Below, one piece after another: positions 23,801 through 35,653 of a DNA stretch of 64,000 bases. This stretch comes from Penelope pileata (Eukaryota; Chordata; Aves; Galliformes; Cracidae): assembly GCA_013396635.1 (NCBI GenBank), contig WBMW01003208.1, positions 32,462-96,461 of the forward strand, read 5' to 3'. Made by a program: the position numbers and the translations under genes. The notes below the pieces were generated by a model. That model did not search any database, was not told the DNA's origin, and saw only the letters and a list, made by a program, of their open reading frames with translations. Positions within the stretch are counted from its first letter, which is position 1; each line of letters starts with the position of its first letter.

Positions 23801-26531
23801 CCTCCCTGCTGTGGAGAATGGTCTGAAAAGGACACAGGAAGGGCCATGTCAGCACAAGTCCATGTCTGGGGTCTGTACCCAGATTGAGTGCAGAGTGCTG
23901 GATGCATCTCTCTGCAGCCTTGCAATGGAACAGAGCAATAACACCTGCAGAAAACATTGGCCCGGGGGGGGTGTAGCACAGCAGCACCCACAGCCCCCTG
24001 CCAACACCCCACCAACGGCCAAGAGGGACCCGGCCCCGAGCAGGGACTGGCGGACAGCACCCACCTCCAGCTCCAGCTGGATGAAGGATGCGCTCACCAC
24101 GGGCGGGTCCAGCAGAGCGTACCGCAGCGTCCCGGCACTCCCCAGAGCGATCACGGCTGCAGGGGGGGCTCAGTGTTGGGGGGCTCAGCAGAAGCCATGC
24201 TGGTGGCACTGGGGCAGCACTGTGCTGCTCCTTCTGTGCCAGTGCCACCAGTGCCAGGTGCTCCCAGGTCTGTGCAGGGGCATGTGCGTGGCACCACCAG
24301 GGGCCGTGCCCGGTCCCGGCCAGGTGCAGTGCGATGCGTGCTGCTGGGGACAGCACTGCACTTCCCATGTGAGAAGATGGGAAGGACGAGAGCACGGATA
24401 GAGGGGTGGGTGGATGCCAACTTACACGTCATGGCAGTGAATTTTGCATTCACGAGGTCGAGCACCATGTCCACCGCTGGGCACAGCTGCAGGGCGAGCA
24501 GAGAGCAGTGAGGGCAGCTTGCCCGGCTCCTGTGGGAGCACAGCTCCTGCCCAGGGGCACCAGCACCCTCTGCTCGTAATTACCCAGGTTGGGGGATTGC
24601 CCTGGTTTTCCCTCTCCCCAGCTGAATTTGGTTATTCTGGAGTGAATCTGACTCTAAACTGCACAAAGAACAGGGCCAGACCCCACCACACACGTCCAAC
24701 TGAACCCAACCGACCCCATGGCACCTGCTAGGAGCTGCACGCTGCTGCCAGCAGCCTCAGGAAAGCACACCCAGCACCGCGGGCACTGCCCAGGCACAGC
24801 ATCCCCCCCCCAGAGCTGAGCTGCACCCTCCCACCAGGGCAGTGAGCAGTGGAACGGGAGCAGGAGGAGCAGCAGCGTGCCCGGGAGACGCTCGGCAGCA
24901 CGGGGCAACACTCACCAGGCCGGGCAGCAATCTCTGCAGGGTGCTCTCCAGGAACTTTCTGGCGGCCGGGGTCATCACCCTGGCAGAGGGGAGGGGTCAG
25001 GTAGAGCCCGCGGGGCGCAGAGCAGCGCATGCTCAGCACAGAGCACAGTGCGAGGAAACCCTGCGCTAAGGACACCCTTCTGGCATGGGTCTGCCCAGGG
25101 TCCAACAGGCATTCCCCATACATACAAATCTTTTCTCATGTGCGATCTTTTGGCTTTAAAGGAGCTAAAAGCCCCAGTGCCTGAAAGCAGCTCAGCTCTC
25201 CCAGGAGCACAGCACTTCAGAGAGGACTTTGGCCATAAATGAGTGCTGCATGGAATAACATGGATAGGGCCAGCCTGGCTCTGTCCATAAAACATTCTGG
25301 GTTTCATAATGGAAAGAACAACGAAGGAACATTTGCAGTGAGAAGCGTGGAGCTGCGGCCTGGCGCTCACCGGCTGGGCAGGTTGGTGCTGGCGCTGAGC
25401 AGGGCCACGCGGCATCGCCCGGCGCTGAGCCGGGGGCAGCCCCGTGCGTCCCGCACCAGCCGGCTGCTGGAGCTGATGTTGGCGGCCACCTGCAGCTCCA
25501 TCCGCCCGCCCACCAGGCTGTCAGAGCAGAGCACGGTCAGCACGGGGACCCCCGGGCACCAGCAGCCCCGCAGCGCTCCCCCCCCAGTGCCAGTCCCCAC
25601 CTGTTCCCTGTGAATGTCATCTGCACCAGCACGGCCAAGGACAGCCCTGCACCGGGCGAGAGCTGCAGTGACATCGAGGGGGGCTGCAGCTCCTTCAGCT
25701 TCAGCCTGGGGGAAAGAGGCAGCACGCAGCACACAACTTCACTTTTACATTCGGAAACGTTTGCAAAGTTGCATTTGAGAAAGGTGCACAGGACGTTTGG
25801 GCACCCCCAACTCTCTGTGTTTCTGAGCCCTGCCCGGCCGGGCTCTGTGTGCAGCCCGCGGGGCTCCCTGGGCTCCATGCCCAGAGCTGCCCCCCCCCGC
25901 TCTCAGAGCGAATCCCCCAGGGCTGTCCCTGCCAGCTCCCAGGCGGCAGCTGACGCTGTGCTGCCTCCGAGTTACGGTTTCTGTGCATCTGTGCAGACAC
26001 AGCCATGCAGAAAATCACCGCCTTTAATACCACTCTTGTTAGCGGGGAGTGATTGGTTTCTGCCTCTGGGCTGACACTTCCAAACCTTCTGCTTTTATTT
26101 CGTGGTTCCCAGACCCAGGCTCGTGGAGAACGGCTGCTGCACATCACTCACCCCGAGACGCCTCTGACGGGTTTCCCGTTCGGCTTTTTTTGCATCGCTT
26201 CCTCCACCACCTTCTGGAGAGCCCCGCTCCCGTTCAGTGCCGTGGAGACCGCTGGAACATTTGCGCAGGGGCTCAGCACAGACCCGGGAGGGGCGGTTGC
26301 TGGAGGTGGAACTCAGCACCCCCATGTCCCCATAGCGGGGTGGGTGCCACATCCCCGCTGCAAGGCACAGGCACAGTCCCACGCGCTGGGAGCTCGGGGT
26401 GCCGGCGGTGCCTGCTTACCGTGGCTGATCGTCCCCACGTCCATCCTGAGGACAGCCCCTGGGCCACCGGCACCTCGTGACACCCACACCCAGGCAGCCA
26501 GCAGCAGGACGCACCGGAGCAGCTCCGACAT
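20852..26531 (-). CDS. BPIFB6: BPI fold-containing family B member 6, 15 coding exons
   Basis: Two-domain BPI-fold protein, predicted 457 residues (human about 453). Exons 5'-3': 26420-26531, 26152-26251, 25601-25705, 25371-25517, 24916-24979, 24426-24486, 24065-24156, 23649-23822, 23458-23511, 22927-23097, 22675-22742, 22355-22400, 21556-21619, 20982-21058, 20852-20890. Every intron is GT-AG and all phases agree. Signal peptide MSELLRCVLLLAAWVWVSRG. Diagnostic segments shared with mammalian BPIFB6 include QKKPNGKPVRGVSG after the N terminus, TNLPS at the end of exon 4, LCPAVDMVLDLVN, and the tail GLVLDVPVTEL in the place of the human ALMLDLKLG. The conserved cysteine pair is at about residues 141 and 178. 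Mammalian BPIFB6 resides on ER and secretory vesicles and affects secretory trafficking. Whether the avian protein does so is inference. Confidence 0.93.
21868..21908. repeat. (AGAC)n microsatellite
   Basis: About ten AGAC units with one GGC interruption, in the BPIFB6 intron between exons 12 and 13. Confidence 0.95.
22038..22076. repeat. 13-bp tandem repeat, three perfect copies
   Basis: TGATTTAGGGCTG repeated three times without mismatch in the same BPIFB6 intron. Confidence 0.95.
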
Positions 26532-26576
26532 GGCCACAGCCGGCACCAGCACCCGGAGCTGAGAGCAAAGCCCTGG
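26532..26576 (-). other. BPIFB6: BPIFB6 5' UTR part of the first coding exon
   Basis: An acceptor (TCCCTGCAG) on the minus strand ends at 26577, 45 bases before the ATG. A non-coding first exon further upstream is therefore likely, perhaps ending at the donor near 26890-26891. Confidence 0.45.
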
Positions 26577-26980
26577 CTGCAGGGACACGCAGCAGCCATC
26601 AGCCGGAGGCAGTCCGGCGGCTCAGGCTGGAGGGGAGCAGGCAGAGCTCCGTGCAGCCCTGGCAGAGCAGCACAGCCCAGCACGCAGCGTGAGCGCAGCA
26701 ACCGCTGCCCAGAGCCCGGGCTGGGAGCTCTGCAGAGCTGTGCCACCAGCGCTGCTCCCTGCAGCCCCCGTCCCACAGCTACGCAGACACAGCCCCAGCG
26801 CTGCACGAGCCCCGGAGCTGTGCATGACATCCAAAATCTGCAGCTCAGGAAGGGGTCGGGGGCCAGGGGAGCAGACCCCCAGCCCACACACCTCTCCCCT
26901 GCAGCTCCTGAGCACCGCCCGGCACAGCTCCTGCAGCCCTGGGTCTCCTGCATGGAGCACTCCCAGGGCTGCCCCGGTCC

Positions 26981-26989
26981 TATATATAC
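26981..26989 (-). promoter_or_regulatory. BPIFB6: TATA box, putative BPIFB6 promoter
   Basis: An alternating TATATATA block about 450 bases upstream of the BPIFB6 ATG. It is palindromic, so strand is assigned from context. It faces the TENP promoter about 1.6 kb away. Confidence 0.55.
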
Positions 26990-26994
26990 AAAGC

Positions 26995-28620
26995 CCTGGC
27001 TTTGGGAAGGAGGAAAAACCGACGGATTAAGGAGCTGGTAATTACTGTGATGTAAAACTAATCCCCCCGTGCTCCTGCTGCCTTCCAACACAAATAATTT
27101 CACTACTAAACCTGGAGGTCTGGGCAAACCCCTGAGCCGCAGGCAGAGCTCCTGGCGTGCCCCAGGCTCTGTGCCCAGGAGGAGCCAGGAATGTCCCATC
27201 TGAATGGGAGCAGCCATCTGCTCAGCACCGGGGTGAAGGCTGAGCCAGCCAGCCCTGCACACCCACTCCGCCAGGACCCTGCAGCACCGTGAGATTTATC
27301 TCCTCTCTTCATTTCGGTAGGAGACGTGTCACAGGGCTTAATCTGTCATCACCTCCCCCGGTGATATACTCGGTGGCTCTGCTGAGCACAGACAGAGATT
27401 TACCTCTTATCTAAGGGGAGGGTGAGATTGATAGATCACTCCCGTGGAGCCCATCGCGCCGTGCTGACAGCAGTGTGCCATGCCCTGCTCAGCCGCTGCT
27501 GGGAGCTGGCAGCCTCCGTGGGGACCGCAGGGTCCAGGACGGCTCCCCAGGAGCAGGGAGCCCACGCCCCAGCACCGCGGTGCTCCCTGGCCCCAGCAGC
27601 CCATCCCCACACGCTCACGCTGCCATCGGTGATAGTGATGGCCACGGATACACCCTGCACTGCCTGGAAGGAGCTTCACAACGCCGAGCAGGGGTCGGCC
27701 CCAGGCGCTGTGATCCTCTGTCCCGCAGACGTCCCGGAGCCATGCCCGCTCCTCCCGATGCCAGGAACCATCCCACACCCCCAGCAGCTCCCTGCAGCTC
27801 GTGGTTCCCAGGTTTACCTTCCTGACCACATTCCTCATCCTTAAACGTGCCATGTGCATCAGTGCAGAAGTCTAAATCCTGCTCTCCCCCGGGGGACTTT
27901 GGGACGTACATCTCCACGTTTATCTCTCATGACACCGCCGCTTGGCTGCTGTCAGTGGCAATACACGGCGTGGCTGCAGCCACCGCTGCTCCTCTGCCAT
28001 GGAGAGCAGCGCTGTGCAGAGCACCCCGGGTGCACCCACAGTCAACGCAGCTGAGCAGGGGGAGCAGCACCGGGCACCAACGAGCACGGAGCCAAAGGGC
28101 CGGGCTGGGCAGGGGGGGCTGCCCGGGGGCTGGGGTCACAACAGGGAGGGAGTGGGAGGCAGAGCTGCGGGGATGCGCTCGGGTGTCCCTACTGCTTTTC
28201 TACCCTCTGCAGTAATGCTGCCTGGGAGCTCTGATGGGGACAGGGGAGGAGGGGAAGCAATGACCATTTGTTGGCCATTGGAAGTTCGAGGTGTTCCCAT
28301 CAGATCTGAGCTCCCAGTGTGAGTGGTACCAACCGCAGAACCACCCTGGGGTGCTGGGAGGTGTCATGGCCGTGGGCAGAGGAACCGATGCTCACCTGCA
28401 GTGTCTGAGCACCGGGCACCCCCCGTGCTGGGAGCCGTCCTCGTGCTCCTCGGGAGCCCCACAATGCAGGCACGCTGCCCGAGCACCTGCCGCATAGCAC
28501 TGCTCCCCGCCGGGTCGGAGGCCAATGTAATCAGGGCTGTGGGGAAACAATGAGAGCGGCACAGAAATCAAAGCAGCCCCGCTCCCGCCCTGTGCCCCTC
28601 TGTGCCCCCCCAGCCCCAGA
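26995..28620. other. head-to-head intergenic region between BPIFB6 and TENP
   Basis: About 1.6 kb between two divergent TATA boxes. No exon is supported in it. It should hold the upstream control regions of both genes. Confidence 0.6.
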
Positions 28621-28626
28621 GGTACA

Positions 28627-28635
28627 GATATATGG
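28627..28635 (+). promoter_or_regulatory. TENP: TATA-like box, putative TENP promoter
   Basis: GATATATGG, about 55 bases upstream of the ATG proposed for TENP. The predicted transcription start (about 28657-28665) leaves a very short 5' UTR. Confidence 0.55.
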
Positions 28636-28684
28636 GGCACACACAGGTCCTGCTGTGCCACGGCCACACCGGCAGCGCTGGAGG

Positions 28685-31600
28685 ATGGGAGCACTGAAGA
28701 GGAGAGGTAAGGCTGCACCCAGATGAGCAGAGCGGTGCGGGGGCTCTGGTGGTCTCTGCGAGCGCTGGGCAGAGGCCCCCCCCATGCGGGTGCACAGCCT
28801 GAGCCCCTGCAGGGCTCCTACTGTTGTGAGGGCTCCACAAACGGGGTACGTAACCCATTCCAAAACGTTGCTCAGAGGTAGGTGGCACTGATTCCTCTCG
28901 GGAGCTCACTTACCTGTGGGAGGGCTCCAGGGCTGAGCCTTGTTCCAGTGCCTTGAAGCCCAGGAGCTCCATGGGAGCAGCACAGCAGTTGTCCACAGAG
29001 CAGCAGCGCCCGGGAGCACTGATGTGCACTGGGGTCCATGAGGCTGTGCCATGGGGCTGTGCCATGGGGCCGTGCTGTGCTGACCCCTGCCCCCTCCCGC
29101 AGGCAGCACCGCGACCCCGCTCTGCACCCTGGGCACCCTCCTGGGCCTCCTGGGCCCCGTGCAGACCTTCAGGGCCCCCGACTGCGGGGGCATCCTCACC
29201 CCTCTGGGACTGAGCTACAGTGAGTATGTGGTCCCCAAACTGCACCTGCCTGCGGAGTGGTGGTAGGGCAGCAAATGCACAAACCTGGGCCGTGAATGGG
29301 CTCACATTCAGCTCCAGTTTGTAACAGTGGGATTTCGGGGAGTGCATCACCTGGGCACATTCCCATCTCTGTGCATGAGACCACAGGCTCAGGAGCGTCT
29401 CAGAAGGTATCTGCCCTATTTCACAGTTGCTGAAGTCTCCAAACCATATGTGGAGATGGCCCTCGGCCGGGACCTGGTGGCCCCTGCAGCCTCAGCCCTG
29501 CTGCTCGGCTCCCCACAGCCCAGCGGGTGAGTCCGTGTGCGCTGCGTCACTGCTCCGTGCTGGGGCTCCACTGGGCACTTCGAATATTACAAAAAAAAGC
29601 AAAAATCCTCCTGGGAATTGAGCCAAATGTTTAAAATGCCCGATTAGAAGCGAGCATCTGGCTCCTCCTGCGGGGTCTGATGGCAGTGCACCTCGGGTGC
29701 AAGGTGCCGGTCCCAGGCTGGTGGCATTGCTCCGCTGCAGAGCAACCATGGCTCGCAGTGCCCCTTCCTCCCTACACCCCCTTCCTCGTGCAGGCACCGA
29801 ATTACCTCTGTCAAAGCTGTGGATCTGTCGCTGTCGCTCATCCCAGAGGCTGGGCTGCAGCTGGACATCGAGCTGGAGCTGGGCATCGCAGCCCTGCTGT
29901 GAGTAGTGCCTGCCCCGGCGTGGGGCAATGGCACGGGGCAGTGGGGCGGTGACACGGGGCAGTGACACGGGGCAGCCCCCAGCACTCTGCCTCCCTGCGC
30001 AGCGCTGCACCCAGGCTGCTGACGCTGTCCATCCAGGCCGACCTCCACGTGGACCTGGGCCCCGATGGCAACCTGCAGCTGCTGGCCCCGGCCTGCAGAG
30101 CCTCCGTGGGGGCACGGAGCACCAAGGAGGCAGAAAGGTCGGCTCCGGGTTTCCTCTGGCACCGGGTCTGGGGGCATGGGGCAGTAAGCAACGAGCATTG
30201 CTGTGCAGCATGGTGGTGGGATCAAGAGCTGATCATAGCCTAAAGGATTACAGAGGTTAACGCAAATCCTTCAGCTTCGTGACAGAAACGGCAGCGTTGT
30301 CCCCTACCCCATTAACAGAATGTCATTCTCTCACACGGGAGCAGAAGTTTCCAAGCATTGCAGCAGGGACATTTTTAGTGCAAGACCAGTGGCAGACTCC
30401 AACGTTTAGGACTCTAAACTGTAGTCACAGCTTAGCAAATGACAGAAAGTAACCTTAAGGTCTCCACATGCTTTTTGGGTTGGATCAAAAGCCACTGACA
30501 TACCCCTGGCTGCTGCCTAACCTCCTCCGTTCTGTTCTTCCTACCCAGCAAGTCCTCCAGCTCCAGCCTGGGCAGGGAGGTGGATATCAATAAGGTAAGA
30601 TAACACCTACGCAGACAGGAGAAGACACAGTGCACGGTGCTGTAAGGACCTGGATCAGTGCTCACCCTGCCCCAGCCCCCTGTGCAGGAGGAGCAGCAGC
30701 AGCCACGCCGGCAGCGAGTGCTGCCCCCTGCAGCCCCCATCTGCCCATGGGGACACCGGGGCTGCAGCGGAGTCACCAGGGATGGGCCAGCGGCCCCGCA
30801 CTCATCTCGTACCTTTCATGGTTTGTTCTTATTCCGTAGCTTTGCCTGAACATCTCCAAGATGCTCCTTTTCCCCAACGAGCAGCTGATCTCCCTGACAG
30901 GTGAGCTCGGCTCGTGGGGTGCAGGGGCTCTGCTGGAGCGGCTCTGGGACCCGTGGGCTCCATGCACCAGGGCTGCTCCGTGGCTGCTCTGTCTGCAGCA
31001 GGACGGGGGGCAGCCGCTGCCTCTGCCCTTCTCCATCCTCTGCACCAGAAACCTTGAGTGGGGAGGGCAAAACAACACAGAGAATTAATCCCACCATTCC
31101 CCTCCTCACCCAGCTCTGTTCCTCTGGGACTCCCAGGAGGGTCAGGGGCTGCTGCTCCCCTCTGAGTGTCCCTCCTCACTCTGCAGCTCTGCTCCCCGTC
31201 ACCCCCAGCTGCCAGCTCCAGTACGTGCCGCTGGCTGTCCCTGTGTTCTCGGAGCAGGGCATCGCGCTGTCCCTGCAGGTGAGCTGCATGCTGTCCCGGT
31301 GCTGAGCACCTGAAAGGCCAGGGGATGCCCTGAGCACCCCGACCCCTTCCCCTCCCCATGTCCCTGCAGGCGACGTTCCGGGCAGGGGGGGTGGCTGTCC
31401 CTGTGCCGGTCAGCCCGGTGCCATTCAGCATGCCCGAGGCAGCGACATCCAGCCCTGCCCACCTCGTCCTGGCTTTGTCCGAACACTTCTACAGCAGCCT
31501 CTTCTTCACCCTGGAGAGAGCTGGGGCCTTCAACATCACCATCCCGGTGAGCAGCGGGGAGGGAACAGCACGACAGGCAGCGATCGCTCTGCTATGCCCC

Positions 31601-33237
31601 TGCCCCGAGGATCCGTGCTGCCTGCAAAGCACTGAGAGCATCCCTGAGGCCCCCCAGCCCTTACCTGCGCGTTTGGCAGCGGCCGTGCCGGGGGCTGAGG
31701 GGCTGTGCTCTGCCTGCAGAGCCCGCTGAGCACCGCCGCGCTGGCACAGCAGATCACACAGGTGTGTGGCCGCATCCTGCAGCTGTGGGGCAGCCCGGGC
31801 AGCGTCCCTGTGCCATGTGGCAGCCAGGCTGGATCCACGTCCCTGGCAGGTGGGCTCCCTATACCCCGAGGATCTGCCCGTGATGCTGAGGGCCGAGCTC
31901 AGGAGCTCTCCTCGCGTGGTGCTGGAGGAAGACCGGGCAGCCCTGAAGCTCTTCCTCGCTGTGCACATCGGAGCCGGCTCCCCTGACTTCCAGAGCTTCC
32001 TGAGCATGAGTGCGGTGAGAGCGGGCACGGGACGGGGCACTGCAGCGGGCACAGTGCCTGCGGTGCCGGCCCCCTGCCCGAGCTCCAGGCGAGCGGTGTG
32101 CTGAGGGGCAGGCACAGCCCCGCTCCATCCCAGCACCCAGAGCTCCCCCCGCTCCCATTCTCCCCGCAGGACGTGACCACAGGACTGCGCCTGGGCATCA
32201 CCGACACGCGGATGATGATCTCTGCAGCAACGATTGAGTAACGAGCCTGGCTGTGCCTGTGTCCTGGCAGGGACACGGCCCGGTCACAGCACGGGGTGGG
32301 AGGGGCAGAGCTGCCTGGGGAACCCCTTAGGTCTGATGGCAGAGGGAGCTCTGGCCCCAGGGAAATGCTCCAGCAGCGTGGAGAGGGAAAGAGCAGCTGT
32401 GCCCCGCTGCTGGGCACTGCCCCGAGCATCCCAACAGCAAGCCCTTACCTGCTCCCGGGGCCGGGGGTGCCTAGCTCTGTGCTGCTGTGTGTGAAGCAAA
32501 GGCAGCGCTGCTGCCCGCTGGGATGTGCCCAGCCCTGGACTGCTGCCAGCCAGGTCCTGGGCACTGCCCTGGCGTTCAGAGCCACGCACCAGCCCTCGCC
32601 TGTCACCAAGCACAGCTCTCCAAGGAAAAGTGCTTGGCAGCCTGGCCAAAGGGCTGCCGAGCAACTCCAGCACTGCAATTTGTTTTGCAGGGATGCTGAG
32701 CTCAGCCTGGCTGCCTCCAACGTGGGCCTGGTGCCGGTAGGTGCCCCCAGCACTCACGGCAGCGCACCAGGACCCCGCTGCTGCCGGTCCTGCCTCTCCC
32801 CTCCCTTTAAGCCGTGCCACCAAGGAGCTGACTGCAGCTCTCCCTGCAGGCTGCGCTGCTGGAGGAGCTGTTCCTGGGCACCCTCTGCACGCAGGTGCCC
32901 GCGTGGATGGATGGTGAGGAGCAGGGATGTCCCACTGTGCTGGGCAGCGCTCAGCTGGGAGCTGCCCATCTCCCTCCCCCATTCCTCTTCCAGAGGTGCT
33001 GAGAGATGGCATACACCTGCCACACACATCTGGCATCACCTACAGTGACGTCAGCGTCGCCATTCACAAGGTAAGGAGCACAGCACCTGCACTGCTCCCT
33101 GACATGAGACGTGCAAGGCCCCCTGCCCGCCCTTCTGCTGCCCACAGGACTACGTCCTGGTCCCGTGCAACCTGCGGCTGCGGGCAGCACCCGGCGAGCA
33201 GAGCACCATGGCCCAAGCCCTGCACACCACGGCCTGA
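28685..33237 (+). CDS. TENP: TENP / ovoglobulin G2, BPI-fold egg-white protein
   Basis: Secreted two-domain BPI-fold protein found in bird egg white, predicted 468 residues from 16 exons. Exons: 28685-28706, 29103-29219, 29427-29526, 29794-29898, 30003-30137, 30549-30594, 30840-30900, 31187-31278, 31370-31546, 31720-31761, 31850-32014, 32170-32237, 32691-32736, 32850-32913, 32994-33070, 33148-33237. All are GT-AG with consistent phases. Segments match chicken TENP as I know it: APDCGGILTPLGLSY, AEVSKP, RITSVK, ADLHVDLGPDGNLQLL, LFPNEQL, SPVPFSMPE, SSPRVVLEE, SLAASNVGLV, DYVLVPC. Scattered substitutions indicate another species. Cysteines at about 146 and 177 form the family's conserved pair, and NIS at 179 is a glycosylation site. 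The start is in a 22-nt exon (MGALKRR), which joins a hydrophobic stretch (CTLGTLLGLLGPV) as the signal peptide; the next exon has no in-frame ATG. The C terminus is longer than the chicken one. Gene orientation is opposite to the other four. Confidence 0.93.
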
Positions 33238-33273
33238 GCCCTGCACACCACAGCCCGAGCCCTGCTCCACACT
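33211..33273 (+). repeat. TENP: 21-bp tandem repeat spanning the TENP stop codon
   Basis: Three 21-bp units (33211-33231, 33232-33252, 33253-33273) of the form GCCCAAGCCCTGCACACCAC plus one base. The TGA stop at 33235-33237 is a variant of the second codon in unit 2. Confidence 0.85.
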
Positions 33274-33457
33274 TGGAGGAGAGCAGCAGAGAACCGCTCC
33301 ACTTCATGGTTTTTCACCACGCAAAAGATCCACAATCTTCTTTCTCCACTCAAACAGTTGAGGATAACAATGGCATCGCGCTGGCAGCTCCCTCTCCCAG
33401 CCCTGCTCGTGTTTTGTTGCGCAAGGAGGATGGATGGTGCCAGTGTTCCGTGCTTTC

Positions 33458-33463
33458 ATTAAA
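33458..33463 (+). terminator. TENP: TENP polyadenylation signal
   Basis: ATTAAA, the common variant hexamer, 221 bases after the TENP stop codon. Confidence 0.65.
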
Positions 33464-33479
33464 CCCTTCTCTTTAATAT

Positions 33480-35220
33480 TGCATTTTCCTGTACGACTGT
33501 TGGCTTCTTTCCCCTCGATGGCTCGTACTGAAGATGGATGAATTTCATCTCGCAGCACACCGGGGCCGGGCCGAACGCCCACACTGAACCGAGGGAGCAC
33601 CGAGCCCCGCTGCCTCCCACGGACCCCGGCAGCGCCGCGCAGAGCGGTACCTCCCCTCCCCGCCAGGGCCATTCCAGGGCTTCTCCTCCATTCTGGCGTT
33701 ACTATGGGAACCAGGGAGCTGGAGAGCTGGGCCAGAAGGAAGAAATCCACCATCCGTACAATGGTGTTTGTATTAGCCTGGGAGCAGGTCGTGTCTGTGA
33801 CAACACGCTTCTGGCAGAGCTGGCGTAGAACGGGGGACAGGAGCACGCAGCGGGCCCCGTGCCATGGTGCCAACAGTGCCATCACCGTTCTCTGCTGCCC
33901 CAGGGCACAAAGACACCCACCAAGCCCCAGATCCCCGGAGGCAGCAGGGCTGGGGGCACAGCGGGCTCTGGGGCAGCTGCAGCACCGGGTTCTGCCCCGC
34001 GCTGCTCCCCGAGGGCGATGCTGCGCTCAGCACCCGACCCACGGAGCTGTGTTAATTACCCCTACTGCTGCTTCACATGCAGCTGCTGTCCACATCGTTT
34101 CCAGCCTTTGGAGCTGCTGAATAGCACTTGAAAACCTCATATTTCAGAGACTTAGGAATAGGAAAGGAAACAAAACAAGCTGGGGTGATTTATTGCAGGG
34201 AGTAAGAAAAACTGAAGGTTTATACGCCCGTCCTGGGGCCCTGACTAATGATTTTAATGCCCAAAGTTGGCAATAGCAGGAACTGTTCCTAATAAAAGTT
34301 TGCTGGTAGAGCCGCAGCCATCATTCTTTGACTAATATATCCTAACGCAGCTTCCCCAGGGCACTGAGCTAACAGCAGGCAGCAGATACGTGCTTGGCAG
34401 TGGATGTTCTGGCCCCGGGGCTCCAGCACAGCACAGGCAGCGAGGGGCCGGGGTCACCCTGCCCTGAGCCCCCCAGCACAGGGCTGCACACAGCCAGCCC
34501 CATGCTGCCAGGTTGGGGCAGGGGCGTTCAGAGCTCGTCCGGCCCCAGGGCACCCCTGGTGACGTGGGACCCGGGTGGCAGCAGAGCTCCTCCGGCACCT
34601 GGCACACCAGCGCCAGCCCAAAGGCATCACCTATACGCAGAGTGCCCTAAGCTGGGAAAAAGTGTCCCCATGGACAATTGTCCCAGTTCCTCCACATTTT
34701 GGCCTGCAGTTTCTTGCCCTGGAGATACTCCCAGTCCCACCAGCAATCAGAGCACCAGACAGAACCGCTGCAGGAGCATTGCACTGCACGGAGGTGCTGC
34801 TGCCCCGACCCCCGGGGAAGGCACCGCTGCTCCTCCCGCTCAGCCCCGTGCAGGAACGGCACCGCCACGGCTGCTCCGGGCACTGCAGCAGAGCAGACCT
34901 TCCCCTGCACCCCGCCTGCACAGGCTGCTGCATGCACAGGGAGCACCCGTGCACCTCTCAGCACCTGGGAATGGAATTTCCCCTTCAGATTTTATTAGGG
35001 AGTTCTCCAGGACCTATAGAAAATCTGTTTCATTCTGATTTCTACTTGTTTTAGCACAGGGGCAATAAGTTACCCAGCCAGCAGCAGCCACTGACAATCC
35101 AAGAGTGCTGTTCTTAAGTTTCCAAACGAACCCTCAAAGCAGCAGGAGTCACAGACCCAACCCCAGGGGAGGCCAGAGAGGTTCTCTCCCCAAGAACCGT
35201 CAGAAACAAGAGCCCCTTCC
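33480..35220. other. tail-to-tail spacer between TENP and gene E
   Basis: No exon is supported. A plus-strand AATAAA occurs near 34291 and a minus-strand AATAAA near 34187-34192. They could be alternative 3' ends but have no other support. Confidence 0.55.
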
Positions 35221-35242
35221 CAGCTCTAAAAAAGAAAGAATG

Positions 35243-35248
35243 TTTATT
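35243..35248 (-). terminator. gene E polyadenylation signal
   Basis: AATAAA on the minus strand about 406 bases after the gene E stop codon. Confidence 0.7.
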
Positions 35249-35653
35249 ACCGGAGGAATTACTGACAAATGTATCCCAAGCTCCCGCTCGGCACAGATGG
35301 TGACATCCACACAGAGCCACGTGCTAAAAGTTCACTTTTTCGTTACATTGAGAACAACTTTTCCACAGAACAAATTTTCAAGGAATTTAACAATGCAACC
35401 ACAGCATCACAGGCAACTGCTACAACCACAACCTGAATTCCCCCTAAATTCTCTAAATAAATATTTGTACACAGAGCTGCCTATCGGGCGTTGGCTTCTG
35501 CAAGTATCTTAGTACTCATGTGAGCCAGTTTGCTTTACAGTGCCTTAGATGTTACCATGAATCTTGAAGCACGCTTCAGAAAGGAAAGATGACGCCAGTC
35601 CCGATGCCTCGTCCTGGCCAGGCCTCCTCCCTCCTCCTCCTCCCGCGCCCGGC

